Shown: piece by piece, positions 1-8,864 of the stretch
Numbering within the stretch: position 1 is the stretch's first letter
Layout of the letters: each line of letters starts with the position of its first letter
Assembly (NCBI GenBank): GCA_029260735.1
Contig: JAJDCR010000011.1
Span: 1-32,144 of the forward strand
Reading direction: 5' to 3'
From: Planctomycetota bacterium
GTDB lineage: Bacteria; Planctomycetota; Uabimicrobiia; Uabimicrobiales; Uabimicrobiaceae
DNA length: 32,144 bases
The notes under the pieces: model-generated
What the model saw: the letters and a program-made list of their open reading frames with translations, nothing else
Databases searched by the model: none
Told to the model about the DNA's origin: nothing
Translations under genes and position numbers: made by a program

Positions 1-21
1 TGAATTCGCAGGTGATGTAAT

Positions 22-73
22 GTAGGGACAACTACGAAGGCCGTCCGCAAGGACCCTCGTGGTTGTCCGTTAC
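22..73. repeat. Imperfect palindromic repeat, left-edge copy
   Basis: Bases 22-40 (GTAGGGACAACTACGAAGG) pair imperfectly with 55-73 (CCTCGTGGTTGTCCGTTAC) around a short centre. The right arm, GGTTGTCCGTTACGCCTG at 61-78, recurs exactly at 31959-31976 inside a better-preserved palindrome. This suggests an interspersed REP/MITE-type repeat rather than a gene terminator. It lies about 140 bp beyond the 3' end of glnS. The rest of 1-216 shows no gene. Confidence 0.6.
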
Positions 74-216
74 GCCTGGTAAAACCTAATTTTCAAGAAA
101 ACCTAATCTTCCGCTTTTCAAGGGCTAGAGAAACGAAATCACCTTCGACCTATTATCTTTTTCAAAAACGGTTTCAGATAAGCTTTGCTCTCCCTATAAG
201 GATTTCGACAGCACTC

Positions 217-1887
217 CTACTTATTCTTAATCTTACCCCAACCGTCTTTTAGAGTTACTGTTCGATTGAAGACGCGTTTCTCTGGGGTAGAATCTTTGTC
301 TACACAGAAGTAGGCGTTTCTTTCAAATTGGTAGGATTTTCCTACTTCGGCATCTTTGAGGCTGGGCTCTATGTAGCACTCTGCTACTTTGAGAGAATTA
401 GGGTTTAGGTTCTCTCGGTAGTCTTCTCCTTCTTCGGCGTTTTCGCTTAGGAATAGTGTTTCGTAGAGACGCGCTTCTGCTTTGATGGCATGGGCTGCGG
501 AAAGCCAGTGGATCGTTCCTTTTACTTTGCGCTTTACTTGGCCACTACCGCTTCTGGTATCGACATCGTATTTGCATCGTAGTTCGACCACTTCTCCCTT
601 TTCGTTTTTGATGGCTTCTTCACAATAAATAACATAAGCATAGCGAAGACGAACTTCACGGCCTACCGCTAGGCGGAAGAATTTTTTGGGAGGGTCTTCC
701 ATGAAATCTTCTTGTTCGATATATATTTCTCGTGAAAAAGGCAATTTGCGTTTTCCCATGCTTTCATCTTTTGGATGGTAGGGAGCCTCCATCTCTTCGA
801 CTTCTCCCTCTGGATAGTTTTCGATAACTACTTTGAGAGGGTTGAGAATTCCCATAACCCTAGGAGTCGTCTCGTTTAAATCTTCACGCACACAGTACTC
901 TAGTAAATTTAATTCGGTGACACTATCATGTTTACTGATTCCGATTTTTTCGCAAAACCGACGAAGGGATTTGGGAGTGTAGCCTCTTCTTCGAATACCT
1001 GCAATAGTTGGCATCCTAGGATCATCCCAACCATTGACAACTCCACTATTTACTAAATCTAGTAGCTTACGCTTACTCATCAAAGTGTAAGTTAGATTCA
1101 GTCGAGCAAATTCTATTTGTTTTGGTTCCGAGGGAACATCGAGTTGTTCTAAGAACCACTCGTAGAGAGGTCGATGATTTTCAAACTCTAGAGTACATAT
1201 AGAGTGAGTAATTTTTTCGATAGCATCGGATAACCCATGGGCAAAATCATACATAGGATAAATACACCAGGTATCACCTGTTCGGTGATGATGGGCTTTA
1301 CGAATGCGATAAATTGCTGGGTCGCGCATATTCAGGTTGGGAGAAGTCATGTCAATTTTAGCTCTTAGGATGTGTTCTCCCTCTGCGCATTCACCTGCTT
1401 TCATTTTTTTTAGTAGCTCTAAGTTTTCCTCTACACTGCGGTCTCGGTAGGGACTATTTTTTCCAGGCTCTTTTAAGTTGCCTCGGTAATCTTTGGTTTC
1501 CTCCGCACTTAAGCTACAAACGTAAGCTTTTCCTTTTTTAACTAACTCTACGGCATATCCATAGAGTTTGTCGAAGTAATCAGATGCATAAAAAAGATTT
1601 TCTCCCCAATCAAAACCGAGCCACTTGACATCTTCTTTTATGGAATTTACATACTCTGTGTCTTCCTTGGTCGGGTTTGTATCATCAAAACGAAGGTGGC
1701 AAACTCCTTTAGACTCCAAGGAAATACCAAAATTTAAACAAATAGATTTAGCATGTCCTATGTGTAAATAACCATTTGGTTCAGGAGGAAATCTTGTGAT
1801 TATTCGCTCATGTTTGTTATTTTTTAAGTCTTCAGCCACAATAGTGCGGATAAAATCAAGGGATGGCTCTGATTCACTCGCGCTCAT
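217..1887 (-). CDS. glnS: Glutaminyl-tRNA synthetase
   Basis: Class I aminoacyl-tRNA synthetase that charges tRNA-Gln with glutamine in the cytoplasm. At 556 residues it matches the usual GlnRS length (about 550). The class I HIGH motif is at residues 42-45, preceded by the GlnRS-typical [10 protein letters not shown], and the KMSKS-equivalent is MSKRK at 270-274. The C-terminal third looks like the anticodon-binding beta-barrels. The ATG is preceded by AAGGA about 11 bp upstream. It lies 67 bp downstream of the kinase gene on the same strand, so it may share its transcript, though this is unproven. Its presence implies direct Gln-tRNA charging. The family separates cleanly from GluRS by the N-terminal signature, so the call is firm. 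Confidence 0.97.
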   Translation of the reverse strand: MSASESEPSLDFIRTIVAEDLKNNKHERIITRFPPEPNGYLHIGHAKSICLNFGISLESKGVCHLRFDDTNPTKEDTEYVNSIKEDVKWLGFDWGENLFYASDYFDKLYGYAVELVKKGKAYVCSLSAEETKDYRGNLKEPGKNSPYRDRSVEENLELLKKMKAGECAEGEHILRAKIDMTSPNLNMRDPAIYRIRKAHHHRTGDTWCIYPMYDFAHGLSDAIEKITHSICTLEFENHRPLYEWFLEQLDVPSEPKQIEFARLNLTYTLMSKRKLLDLVNSGVVNGWDDPRMPTIAGIRRRGYTPKSLRRFCEKIGISKHDSVTELNLLEYCVREDLNETTPRVMGILNPLKVVIENYPEGEVEEMEAPYHPKDESMGKRKLPFSREIYIEQEDFMEDPPKKFFRLAVGREVRLRYAYVIYCEEAIKNEKGEVVELRCKYDVDTRSGSGQVKRKVKGTIHWLSAAHAIKAEARLYETLFLSENAEEGEDYRENLNPNSLKVAECYIEPSLKDAEVGKSYQFERNAYFCVDKDSTPEKRVFNRTVTLKDGWGKIKNK

Positions 1888-1954
1888 TTTATTTTTATTC
1901 CTTTCCTACTCTTTTTAATGCGCTTTAACGCAAATGTACTTTAGGGGAACTCCC

Positions 1955-4018
1955 TTAGCGTAAATTTTCTAACTCTCGGACAAGAGCTCCTGCTGTTTGA
2001 GGTCTTTTGTCCAACTCAATTTGAATCATTTTATCAATAACATTTGAGATAGCTAAAGGAACAACAGCATTTATTAAGTATGCCGCTGTGGGAGGCTCAT
2101 GCAATCTTTTTTGCAAAATCTCCATAACACTATCTCCGTCAAAAGGAGGCATTCCGGTGACCATCCGATAAAAAGTCACTCCTAAACTGTAGATATCGCT
2201 TCTAATATCTACTTGTTCCCCATAAATTTGTTCAGGGGAAACATAGTCAGGAGTTCCCAGCATAAACCCTTCGGTGGTGAGATTATAATTTTTGTCTGTT
2301 AGTTTGACGATTCCAAAATCAACTAATTTTGCTACCTGTTTTTGGTCAATGATAATGTTGTCTGGTTTTATATCGCGGTGGACTAGACCATTTCTCTCCA
2401 GATAGACCAAGCATTGAGCAATATCCATAACTATTTTTAAGGCGTCATCAGGATAAATCCAGTTTTGCCGCTTGAGCACATCTTCGACCGATCTACCTTC
2501 TACATACTCCATAACAAAGTAACTAAAATTTTTACCTTGGTAGATATCAAACCCTTTGACTAAATTAGGATGGTTGCAGTTTAAAATTGTCCGAGCTTCC
2601 TGGATGAATCGGATCAGGATAGATGTATCGTTTATATGTTTGGGTAATAAGGTCTTTAATACTACTTTCTCTTTGTCTGTTTTACGAGTTGCGACGTAAG
2701 TGACTCCCATTCCCCCTTTGCCTAAGATGTTGTCTACGGTATAGGATTCTCCTTCGCTACCTTCTAAAACAAATCCTGGCTGTAGGTCACCACTGTGGTA
2801 GAGCTGTTGCAAACTCTTAGACTCTTGCTCAGCAATTCGAATACGTTCTTCTGCTCGATCTTGTTTTTTATGCTCCATTTGCAGTTGTTCTTGCAATTGG
2901 CGTTCGTTTCTAGATCTTTTAACACGGTTTTTGATGGCAAGAACAAGGTGCTCTGCTTCTATGGGCTTGGTTAAAAAATCGTCGGCTTCCAAATCGTTTG
3001 CTATCATGCGATTGTCAAGACTTGAATCAGCAGATAGAAAGATAATCGGAATATCTGAATTTTCTTCTTGTTGTCGAAAAATACTCGCTAATTCTAATCC
3101 ATTGCACCCAGGCATATTTATATCTAATAGAATTAAGTCGGGTTTGAAGTTCTTCATTGGCTCCATTACATTGAGAGGATTGTCCACTGTTGTTACTAGC
3201 ATACCTGACTGTTGGATAATAAGGGAAAAATACTGCATTAACTCGACATCGTCATCAACAATCATAATGCGATAAGGCTGAGAAATTCTTTTTTGTTTGC
3301 TACCTTTCAGCTTTTTGAGTAATTCTCTAATGTTAAGAGGCTTAGTGAAATAAGCGTGGCTTCCTGACCTTACTGCTTGTAAACGAGCTTCTATGTCTTG
3401 GCGACTAGAGATTACAATAAGAGTGAGAGAAGGTTTCATCTCTTGAATTTCCGCAATATCTTTTTCATTACCTACTAGATATTTTAAATCAATAATAACA
3501 CCAAGAGGAGAGTTATTTTTAAGAGCTTCCTTGAGGAGATCCAGACAACCAAATGTGTATGTGGCAAAACCAAAAGGAGTGATTTGCTTCGATAGTTCGT
3601 CTGCCTCGTCTCTTAGGTCAACAATGAATAGATGTTTCTCTGACTCTATTTCTTTACTTTCTTCTTCTAAAAAATATGTTGAGTATGGATTTTCTACTAA
3701 AGCGAGAAGATCTTGGACATATTTTTCTAATTTGTTAGCAGATTCTTTTTGGAATGCCTCGTTAGAAACCAAAATTTCTTTAACAAAAACTTCCATATCT
3801 TTGGACTTTTCACTAACTGCATCAAACCCAAAAGTGCCACTGGATCCTTGTATTTTATGCAGTAAAAACTCCAGCTCTACTAGGTATTCTTGTTTGTTTT
3901 CTTCTTTTAGTTTTTCCCAAACGGTTTTGATTTCACCCACTCTTTCTGGGAGCTTAAGAGCATAATTCTTTGCTAAAGAGACAAGTTGTTTTTGAGTTTC
4001 AGGAGATAAATGAGGCAC
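1955..4018 (-). CDS. Hybrid Hpt - receiver - receiver - Ser/Thr protein kinase
   Basis: A 687-residue cytoplasmic signalling protein combining two-component and eukaryotic-like kinase modules. Residues about 10-110 resemble an Hpt domain, with candidate phospho-histidine H54 in HKIQGSSGTFGF. Residues about 130-238 are a divergent receiver (likely phospho-acceptor D177, conserved K226; the usual acidic pair is reduced to D134). Residues 250-366 are a canonical receiver (acidic cluster 255-257, D299 in LLDINMPG, K351). A coiled-coil linker at about 368-405 leads to a kinase domain at about 425-687: glycine loop GKGGMG 433-438, K455, HRDIKPDN 547-554, DFG 567-569 and SPEQ 594-597. All catalytic residues are present, so it should be active. 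The start is GTG, with AAGGA 7 bp upstream. No transmembrane segment or sensor domain is visible, so input probably arrives by phosphotransfer. Its substrate is unknown. Confidence 0.93.
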   Translation of the reverse strand: MPHLSPETQKQLVSLAKNYALKLPERVGEIKTVWEKLKEENKQEYLVELEFLLHKIQGSSGTFGFDAVSEKSKDMEVFVKEILVSNEAFQKESANKLEKYVQDLLALVENPYSTYFLEEESKEIESEKHLFIVDLRDEADELSKQITPFGFATYTFGCLDLLKEALKNNSPLGVIIDLKYLVGNEKDIAEIQEMKPSLTLIVISSRQDIEARLQAVRSGSHAYFTKPLNIRELLKKLKGSKQKRISQPYRIMIVDDDVELMQYFSLIIQQSGMLVTTVDNPLNVMEPMKNFKPDLILLDINMPGCNGLELASIFRQQEENSDIPIIFLSADSSLDNRMIANDLEADDFLTKPIEAEHLVLAIKNRVKRSRNERQLQEQLQMEHKKQDRAEERIRIAEQESKSLQQLYHSGDLQPGFVLEGSEGESYTVDNILGKGGMGVTYVATRKTDKEKVVLKTLLPKHINDTSILIRFIQEARTILNCNHPNLVKGFDIYQGKNFSYFVMEYVEGRSVEDVLKRQNWIYPDDALKIVMDIAQCLVYLERNGLVHRDIKPDNIIIDQKQVAKLVDFGIVKLTDKNYNLTTEGFMLGTPDYVSPEQIYGEQVDIRSDIYSLGVTFYRMVTGMPPFDGDSVMEILQKRLHEPPTAAYLINAVVPLAISNVIDKMIQIELDKRPQTAGALVRELENLR

Positions 4019-4320
4019 TATGCTTTCCTTAAATTACGTCATAAGTGTAAGAAACACTTAATAAAATCATTACTGATTGTTCATTTGTTGATGTTTTTTT
4101 GGATGAATGAAAACTTTGCTATTCCTTTTTCTGTTTTCTCACTATTCAAGCGAAAAGAAGAAGGGATTATATCAAACTGATTATCAAATTACCAAAAAAA
4201 GGTATTTTCAGTGATTTTTAAGTACCTTTTACTAAAATGAAACTCTTTTTAGGTATTTTTAACCAGAAATTTTCCTGAAGGTTTGAGTTTAAATTTATTT
4301 GCTTGTAAAAAGAGAAGGGG
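4019..4320. other. Non-coding gap upstream of the kinase gene
   Basis: AT-rich gap between the kinase start and the amidase terminator. It should carry the kinase promoter (minus strand). I see a weak dyad, AAAAGGTA at 4197-4204 with TACCTTTT at 4223-4230, and a further AGGTATTTTT at 4251-4260, but no convincing promoter pair. The short open frames here have no family resemblance and no ribosome-binding sites. Confidence 0.5.
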
Positions 4321-4354
4321 AAGTAATGAAAGGAAAATTTTCCTCTCATTACTT
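4321..4354. terminator. Near-perfect palindrome, likely amidase terminator
   Basis: AAGTAATGA (4321-4329) pairs with TCATTACTT (4346-4354). The interior AGGAAAATTTTCCT is itself a perfect palindrome, leaving one A/C mismatch in the whole arm. It starts 1 bp beyond the amidase stop codon on the minus strand. That position and the long stem fit an intrinsic terminator, though a clear downstream U-tract is lacking. Confidence 0.6.
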
Positions 4355-4355
4355 A

Positions 4356-5819
4356 TTATGTCAGTGGGGCTGTGCGAGGTGAAGGTAATGCTTGGGCAAT
4401 ATTTTGAGCGATGTCCAAAAGACGATAGTCGTCCCACCTTTTGCCATGAATTTGTATACCAATAGGAAGCCCTTCTTGGCTAATACCTGCTGGAATAACT
4501 ACTATAGGGTGTCCAAAAACTGCTGTAGGGCAACTGTATACCCCCATTGCTGCTGTGTAAGGTGTTTTTTTCCCGTTAATAGAAAATTCTTTTCCTGTTC
4601 GACGATGGGTAAAAGCTGGTATAGCACCCACGGGAGTAATCCAAATATCCCAGTCGCAGAAAAAATTTTCCCACTTGGCGACTAAATTGTCTTGATTGAC
4701 AAGAGCCTTGAAATAGGAATGAGGAGTGGAGGATAAACCTCGACCAAGATGATGGGTGAACTCTCCTCCTCCAAAGACCGCTTTTATAATTCCTGAACGC
4801 CAAGGCCATCGAAAAGGAGCACTACGCAGAGGAAAAGGAAAAGTTGCGGCAAACTCAAATCCGTGTATTAAACACCAAGTTTCGAAAGCTTGCGACATAG
4901 TAAATCCCTTAGGAGAAGTTTCTTTAACGAAGGCTCCTTGTCTTTCTAAAGAAGAAACTACTTGCTCCATTGTTGCTGTTGTGTCAGGACATACCGGGGT
5001 AGAGTCAAATTGTCCGACCCAAGCGATTTTTAAATCGCGTAGGAGCGAGGAAGACTGGGAAACTTGAGGGCTGGGAGGGATTTCCCATTGTCTGGAGTCT
5101 GGCCCACTGATAATTTTTAGAGCTAAGCGAAGATCGTCTATGTTACGAGCCATGGGCCCACAAGAAACAAAATGACGTACTGTGTGAAGAAAACCTGGTA
5201 TTGACATGTGACCCGCTCGTGAGACCATATTGTCTGTAGGACGAATGGTGTACACACCACAAAAATGAGCGGGAACTCTTAGAGAGCCTGCGATGTCACT
5301 CCCTAGCTCTAAGGGTGTAAAATGAGCAGCTAAAGCAGCGGCCGATCCGCCAGAGCTACCCCCAGGAGTACGGTTGATATCCCAGGGGTTGTTAGCGCGA
5401 GGAAAGCCTGGTTGTTTACATTGCCAATCGTAACAAGCCAGGGGGATATTTGTTTTTCCAAAAACAATGGCTCCAGCTTTTCGCAAGCGAGCAACAGCGG
5501 TAGCATCTTGTGTTGGGACATGATTGCGTGTGAAGGGGATTCCATAAGTTGTCCGTATTCCCTCTGTGGCATAGGAATCTTTAACAGTCATCGGAACTCC
5601 ATGAAGAGCCCCGATGATCTTTCCTTCTGCGAGCGCTTGATCTGCTTGTATGGCCTGCTTTTTGGCTCTTTGCTCATCCAAAGTAATAATGGCATGGAGT
5701 CGAGGATTATGCTGAGCAATATTTTGTAAAAAAGCAGAGAGAACTTCTTGAGAAGAGTATTTTTTTTCTCGAATGCCTTTAGCTAGTTCTATTGCGCTTG
5801 CTTTTAATATTTCTTCCAT
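4356..5819 (-). CDS. Amidase-signature family amidase
   Basis: Amidase-signature hydrolase of 487 residues that cleaves a carbon-nitrogen amide bond; the substrate cannot be read from the sequence. The Ser-cisSer-Lys triad is visible: K80 in MTVKDS, cis-Ser S155 in TPGGSSGGSAA, and nucleophile S179 in GSDIAGSLR. It is related to GatA, but its length, the divergent C-terminal half and the lack of gatB or gatC nearby favour a stand-alone amidase (fatty-acid-amide-hydrolase/6-aminohexanoate-cyclic-dimer-hydrolase-like). No signal peptide is seen. It starts 2 bp after the pckA stop, so the two are almost certainly co-transcribed, with no obvious Shine-Dalgarno of its own. The metabolic reason for pairing with PEP carboxykinase is not evident. 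Confidence 0.88.
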   Translation of the reverse strand: MEEILKASAIELAKGIREKKYSSQEVLSAFLQNIAQHNPRLHAIITLDEQRAKKQAIQADQALAEGKIIGALHGVPMTVKDSYATEGIRTTYGIPFTRNHVPTQDATAVARLRKAGAIVFGKTNIPLACYDWQCKQPGFPRANNPWDINRTPGGSSGGSAAALAAHFTPLELGSDIAGSLRVPAHFCGVYTIRPTDNMVSRAGHMSIPGFLHTVRHFVSCGPMARNIDDLRLALKIISGPDSRQWEIPPSPQVSQSSSLLRDLKIAWVGQFDSTPVCPDTTATMEQVVSSLERQGAFVKETSPKGFTMSQAFETWCLIHGFEFAATFPFPLRSAPFRWPWRSGIIKAVFGGGEFTHHLGRGLSSTPHSYFKALVNQDNLVAKWENFFCDWDIWITPVGAIPAFTHRRTGKEFSINGKKTPYTAAMGVYSCPTAVFGHPIVVIPAGISQEGLPIGIQIHGKRWDDYRLLDIAQNIAQALPSPRTAPLT

Positions 5820-5821
5820 TT

Positions 5822-7408
5822 CTATAGTTTAGGCCCGGCATCAACTATCTCTGCTTTGCAACCGCTCTCATATTGAGTGAAATTGTTTTGGAAAAGTCGA
5901 GCCAATTTAGACAAGGTTTCATCGTATTTTTTTGGATTAGACCAAGTTTGGCGAGGTTGTAAAATGGATTCGGGAACGTTTTCGCAAGTGGTAGGAACTT
6001 CAAATTTAAAAACAGGATCTGGCACTGTTTGGGCTTGGGCAAGGTTGCCAGAATGAATGGCATCAATGATTGCACGAGTATAAGATAACTTCATTCGTGA
6101 TCCTTCTCCATAGGCTCCTCCTGACCATCCTGTGTTTACTAACCAAGCTTTAGCTCCATGTTTCTCCATCTTTTCTGCGAGCATTTCGGCATATTTGCTT
6201 GGGTGCCAAACTAAAAAAGCAGCTCCAAAGCAAGCGGAAAAAGTTGCTTGAGGCTCGGTTACTCCCATCTCGGTACCTGCGACCTTGGCAGTATAACCGC
6301 TGATGAAGTGATACATTGCTTGAGTAGGAGTCAGTTTACTTACAGGAGGTAAAACTCCAAATGCATCGCAGGTTAAAAAAACAATGTTTTTAGGATGCCC
6401 ACCTTGGCAAGGAATCTTGGCGTTATTAATATACTCTATCGGGTAAGCAGCGCGGGTGTTCTCGGTGATGGAACTATTTGTGTAGTCAACTTTGCGACTG
6501 TCTTTGTCGTATATAACATTCTCAAGGACGGTTCCATAGCGGATAGCATCGTAGATCTCTGGCTCTTTTTCGTGAGTTAGGTCGATACACTTTGCATAGC
6601 ATCCGCCCTCTATGTTAAAAACTCCCTCATCGCTCCAGCAGTGTTCATCGTCTCCAATTAACTTTCTACGAGGATCTGCTGATAAAGTAGTTTTTCCTGT
6701 TCCGGAAAGTCCAAAGAAAAGAGAAACATCTTCGTTGTCTCCCTCGTTACAAGAGCAATGCATAGAAAGAATATTCTTTTTAGGCATCAAGTAATTCATA
6801 ATAGTGAAGACACCCTTTTTCATCTCTCCAGCATACCCTGTGCCTAGAATGACAAACTCTCCTTTTTCGAAAGATAAGTCTACACTCGTTTTGGAGGTCA
6901 TATGGGAGGTATGACGGTTGGCAGGAAACAGCCCTGCATTGTAAATGACGTAGTCTGGGTCTCCAAAGTTTTCTAGCTCTTCTGTTGTGGGACGAACTAG
7001 CATATTGTGCATGAAGAGGGCATGGTATGCTCTGGTACAAATGATACGAACCTTCAGACGATGGGTGGTAGACCAACCTGCAAAACCATCGACAACATAA
7101 ATCATCTCTCTGGTATTGAGGTAGTCGATAGCTCTTTCTCTATTAATCATGAAGGTATGCTCGTCAAGTTTAATATTGACATCACCCCACCAAATATCTT
7201 GATTACTGGGAGCACTATCTACGAGCCTCTTGTCTTTTGGGCTACGACCAGTTTTTGCGCCAGAAACAATAGCGAGCGCTCCTGAATTGACAATTGCTGA
7301 TCCTTTTTCGCTTCCCAAGGCAATTTCATACAGACGAGCGGGAGAGCTATTTCTAATGATATCGGAAACATTGATTCCATACTGTTCTAAATTGAATTGA
7401 GCTGCCAT
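5822..7408 (-). CDS. pckA: Phosphoenolpyruvate carboxykinase (ATP)
   Basis: Converts oxaloacetate and ATP to PEP, CO2 and ADP, the entry step of gluconeogenesis. At 528 residues it has the typical length for the ATP-dependent family. The P-loop GLSGTGKTT lies at 233-241, the metal/ATP-binding GDDEHCW at 252-258, the active-site [13 protein letters not shown] region at 189-201, and the oxaloacetate-binding RSPKDK region near 55-60. AAAGGAG stands just upstream of the ATG on the minus strand. It heads a probable two-gene unit with the amidase. A strong hairpin at 7523-7555 in the upstream gap separates it from the CBS gene. I see no missing key residues; the call is firm. Confidence 0.97.
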   Translation of the reverse strand: MAAQFNLEQYGINVSDIIRNSSPARLYEIALGSEKGSAIVNSGALAIVSGAKTGRSPKDKRLVDSAPSNQDIWWGDVNIKLDEHTFMINRERAIDYLNTREMIYVVDGFAGWSTTHRLKVRIICTRAYHALFMHNMLVRPTTEELENFGDPDYVIYNAGLFPANRHTSHMTSKTSVDLSFEKGEFVILGTGYAGEMKKGVFTIMNYLMPKKNILSMHCSCNEGDNEDVSLFFGLSGTGKTTLSADPRRKLIGDDEHCWSDEGVFNIEGGCYAKCIDLTHEKEPEIYDAIRYGTVLENVIYDKDSRKVDYTNSSITENTRAAYPIEYINNAKIPCQGGHPKNIVFLTCDAFGVLPPVSKLTPTQAMYHFISGYTAKVAGTEMGVTEPQATFSACFGAAFLVWHPSKYAEMLAEKMEKHGAKAWLVNTGWSGGAYGEGSRMKLSYTRAIIDAIHSGNLAQAQTVPDPVFKFEVPTTCENVPESILQPRQTWSNPKKYDETLSKLARLFQNNFTQYESGCKAEIVDAGPKL

Positions 7409-7522
7409 GAAGGCTCCTTTTAGACTCGGTTCAGATTTATTTAAAATCGTATATAAACCATTACTGTTTTAAACTGTTACATATAAGATGTTTATAGGGG
7501 ATAATAATAAAGTAAACGGCAA

Positions 7523-7555
7523 GGGCCGTTTTTCATTCACTTATGAAAACGGCCC
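7523..7555. terminator. GC-rich hairpin between CBS gene and pckA
   Basis: GGGCCGTTTT (7523-7532) pairs perfectly with AAAACGGCCC (7546-7555), and CAT/ATG extend the stem after one bulge. It lies about 100 bp beyond the CBS stop and about 115 bp upstream of the pckA start, both on the minus strand. On that strand the stem is followed by a T-rich stretch. It is best read as the terminator of the CBS transcript; a role in the pckA leader is less likely but possible. Confidence 0.7.
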
Positions 7556-7653
7556 TATTCTAGCAAAAATAAGAAAGCATAATCAATCTCATTATGAGCT
7601 TCTTTTATAAAAACTTGGTTTATTTTTAAGTAACACTTTTGTGACTTAATTGC

Positions 7654-8109
7654 TTAGTGCTGACGAAGAGCGTCTCCAGAAAACTTTAGAGCGCTTTGGA
7701 AGGCAGATAAAGCATCTGATCTGGTAAGTATTCCAATGACTTCTTTGTTTTTGTTGACAATCGGAATAGCTCCAAATTTTTCCCCCACAAAAAGATCAAG
7801 AGCTTTTTCTAACTTATCATGAGAAGTCAAAGTTTTGGGATCAATAGTCATAATGTCACTTACTTGGTAGTTTTCGTCTAGGCGATAAAAATCATCCCAG
7901 CCATCAGAGTCTTTAGTTACATCAGGGCGCCGTAGATCACGGTCTGTTACAATTCCTAGTAATTGTTTATCTTCAACAACAAGCAAATGTCTGTATCCTT
8001 CGATTCTCATTTGGAAAAAAGCATCTCGTACAGGCATAGTAGGAGGGACCATTTCCGGGTTAGAGGTCATCCACTCTCCCACTGACCATTTATCTTTTCG
8101 TTCTTGCAT
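7654..8109 (-). CDS. Two-CBS-domain protein
   Basis: A stand-alone pair of CBS domains (151 residues), forming one Bateman module that usually binds adenosine nucleotides or S-adenosylmethionine and senses energy state. CBS1 spans about residues 10-62, ending in LLGIVTDRDLR. CBS2 spans about 82-138, ending in VIGILTRSDAL. No enzymatic domain is attached, and no membrane segment is seen. AAGGA lies 7 bp before the ATG. It is divergent from the uspA-like gene across 283 bp containing two symmetric dyads, which suggests paired regulation of two nucleotide-binding stress-type proteins. The ligand and partner are unknown. Confidence 0.9.
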   Translation of the reverse strand: MQERKDKWSVGEWMTSNPEMVPPTMPVRDAFFQMRIEGYRHLLVVEDKQLLGIVTDRDLRRPDVTKDSDGWDDFYRLDENYQVSDIMTIDPKTLTSHDKLEKALDLFVGEKFGAIPIVNKNKEVIGILTRSDALSAFQSALKFSGDALRQH

Positions 8110-8192
8110 AGCTAATTCCTTAAACAGATTTTAAAATTATAGTTTGAACCTAAAACATGGATTACCACTATAGAAAAATTCTTTATTTCTAT

Positions 8193-8218
8193 GGAATGTT
8201 CTTTGCAAAGGGTGTTCC
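8193..8218. promoter_or_regulatory. Symmetric dyad, candidate operator
   Basis: The pattern GGAA-N4-CTTTGCAAAG-N4-TTCC is perfectly symmetric around 8205/8206, with the central 10 bp a full palindrome. It lies 84 bp upstream of the CBS gene in the divergent CBS/uspA interval. The spaced half-sites suggest a dimeric regulator's binding site, but no regulator gene is adjacent. Confidence 0.35.
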
Positions 8219-8319
8219 AATATTTTTTTCTTTTCTGTTTTTTTACTGCATTAGAAGATATATCAATAAAAAAATGTCGATCCACTTGCATTTTAGGAAA
8301 TGAAAGTTATCTTTTATGT

Positions 8320-8331
8320 TAAGTTAACTTA
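8320..8331. promoter_or_regulatory. Palindrome TAAGTTAACTTA, candidate operator
   Basis: A perfect 12-bp palindrome 61 bp upstream of the uspA-like start. Its half AAGTTAAC (8321-8328) is repeated at 8334-8341, a 13-bp step. This could be a regulator site near the uspA promoter. In AT-rich DNA such palindromes also arise by chance. Confidence 0.3.
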
Positions 8332-8392
8332 CAAAGTTAACATTTTTTAACACGAAGTCTTATTTGGAAATTAATAAAAATGAGGTTTTTAG

Positions 8393-8863
8393 ATGGATAA
8401 GGTTAGCCGTATCATGCTGGCGACCGATTTTTCGGAAAGCTCTCAGGCTGCAACGGATTATGCTCTTACACTTGCTAAACAACTAGGAGCTCAAATAGAA
8501 GTTATTCATGTTTTTGATGAGCATATAGTAAAAATTCCTGCCCCTTATTATTTTTTGCCTGACTCTAGCGAATCGATTGGAAAATATGTGGAAGAAAATA
8601 AAAAAAGAGGGAAAGAGCTTCTCTATGAACTTTGTTTAAATCTGGGGGCGGGAACGATCCCTCATTTACTAGAAGGAAATCCTTCTCGGCAAATTACAGA
8701 GTTTGCTAATCAAAACCAAGTCGATCTTCTTATTGTGGGAACGCGTGCAAGTAAAGGGCTTGAGCGAATTATGCTCAGTAGCGTGGCCGAGTATATTGTC
8801 CGCTATGCTAATTGCCCTGTTTTAGTGATAAAAACTCAAGATAGTAACTCTCAAGGAGAATAA
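8393..8863 (+). CDS. Universal stress protein (UspA family)
   Basis: Single-domain USP fold, 156 residues, cytoplasmic and usually dimeric. It begins with IMLATDFSESSQAA and ends with the family's ANCPVLVIK strand. The ATP-binding consensus G-2x-G-9x-G-S/T reads G116-TR-A119, then S129-S130, so two of the glycines are replaced. It may bind nucleotide weakly or belong to the non-ATP-binding class. GAGG lies about 9 bp before the ATG. The next gene begins 1 bp after its stop, so the pair is an operon. The exact role is unknown; in other bacteria such proteins accompany starvation and redox or energy stress. Confidence 0.93.
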   Translation: MDKVSRIMLATDFSESSQAATDYALTLAKQLGAQIEVIHVFDEHIVKIPAPYYFLPDSSESIGKYVEENKKRGKELLYELCLNLGAGTIPHLLEGNPSRQITEFANQNQVDLLIVGTRASKGLERIMLSSVAEYIVRYANCPVLVIKTQDSNSQGE

Positions 8864-8864
8864 A

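Noticed and set aside
4356..5819. Amidase considered as GatA of the tRNA amidotransferase
   Set aside because: No gatB or gatC nearby, the C-terminal half diverges from GatA, and a true glnS in the same window makes a GatCAB role on tRNA-Gln unnecessary.
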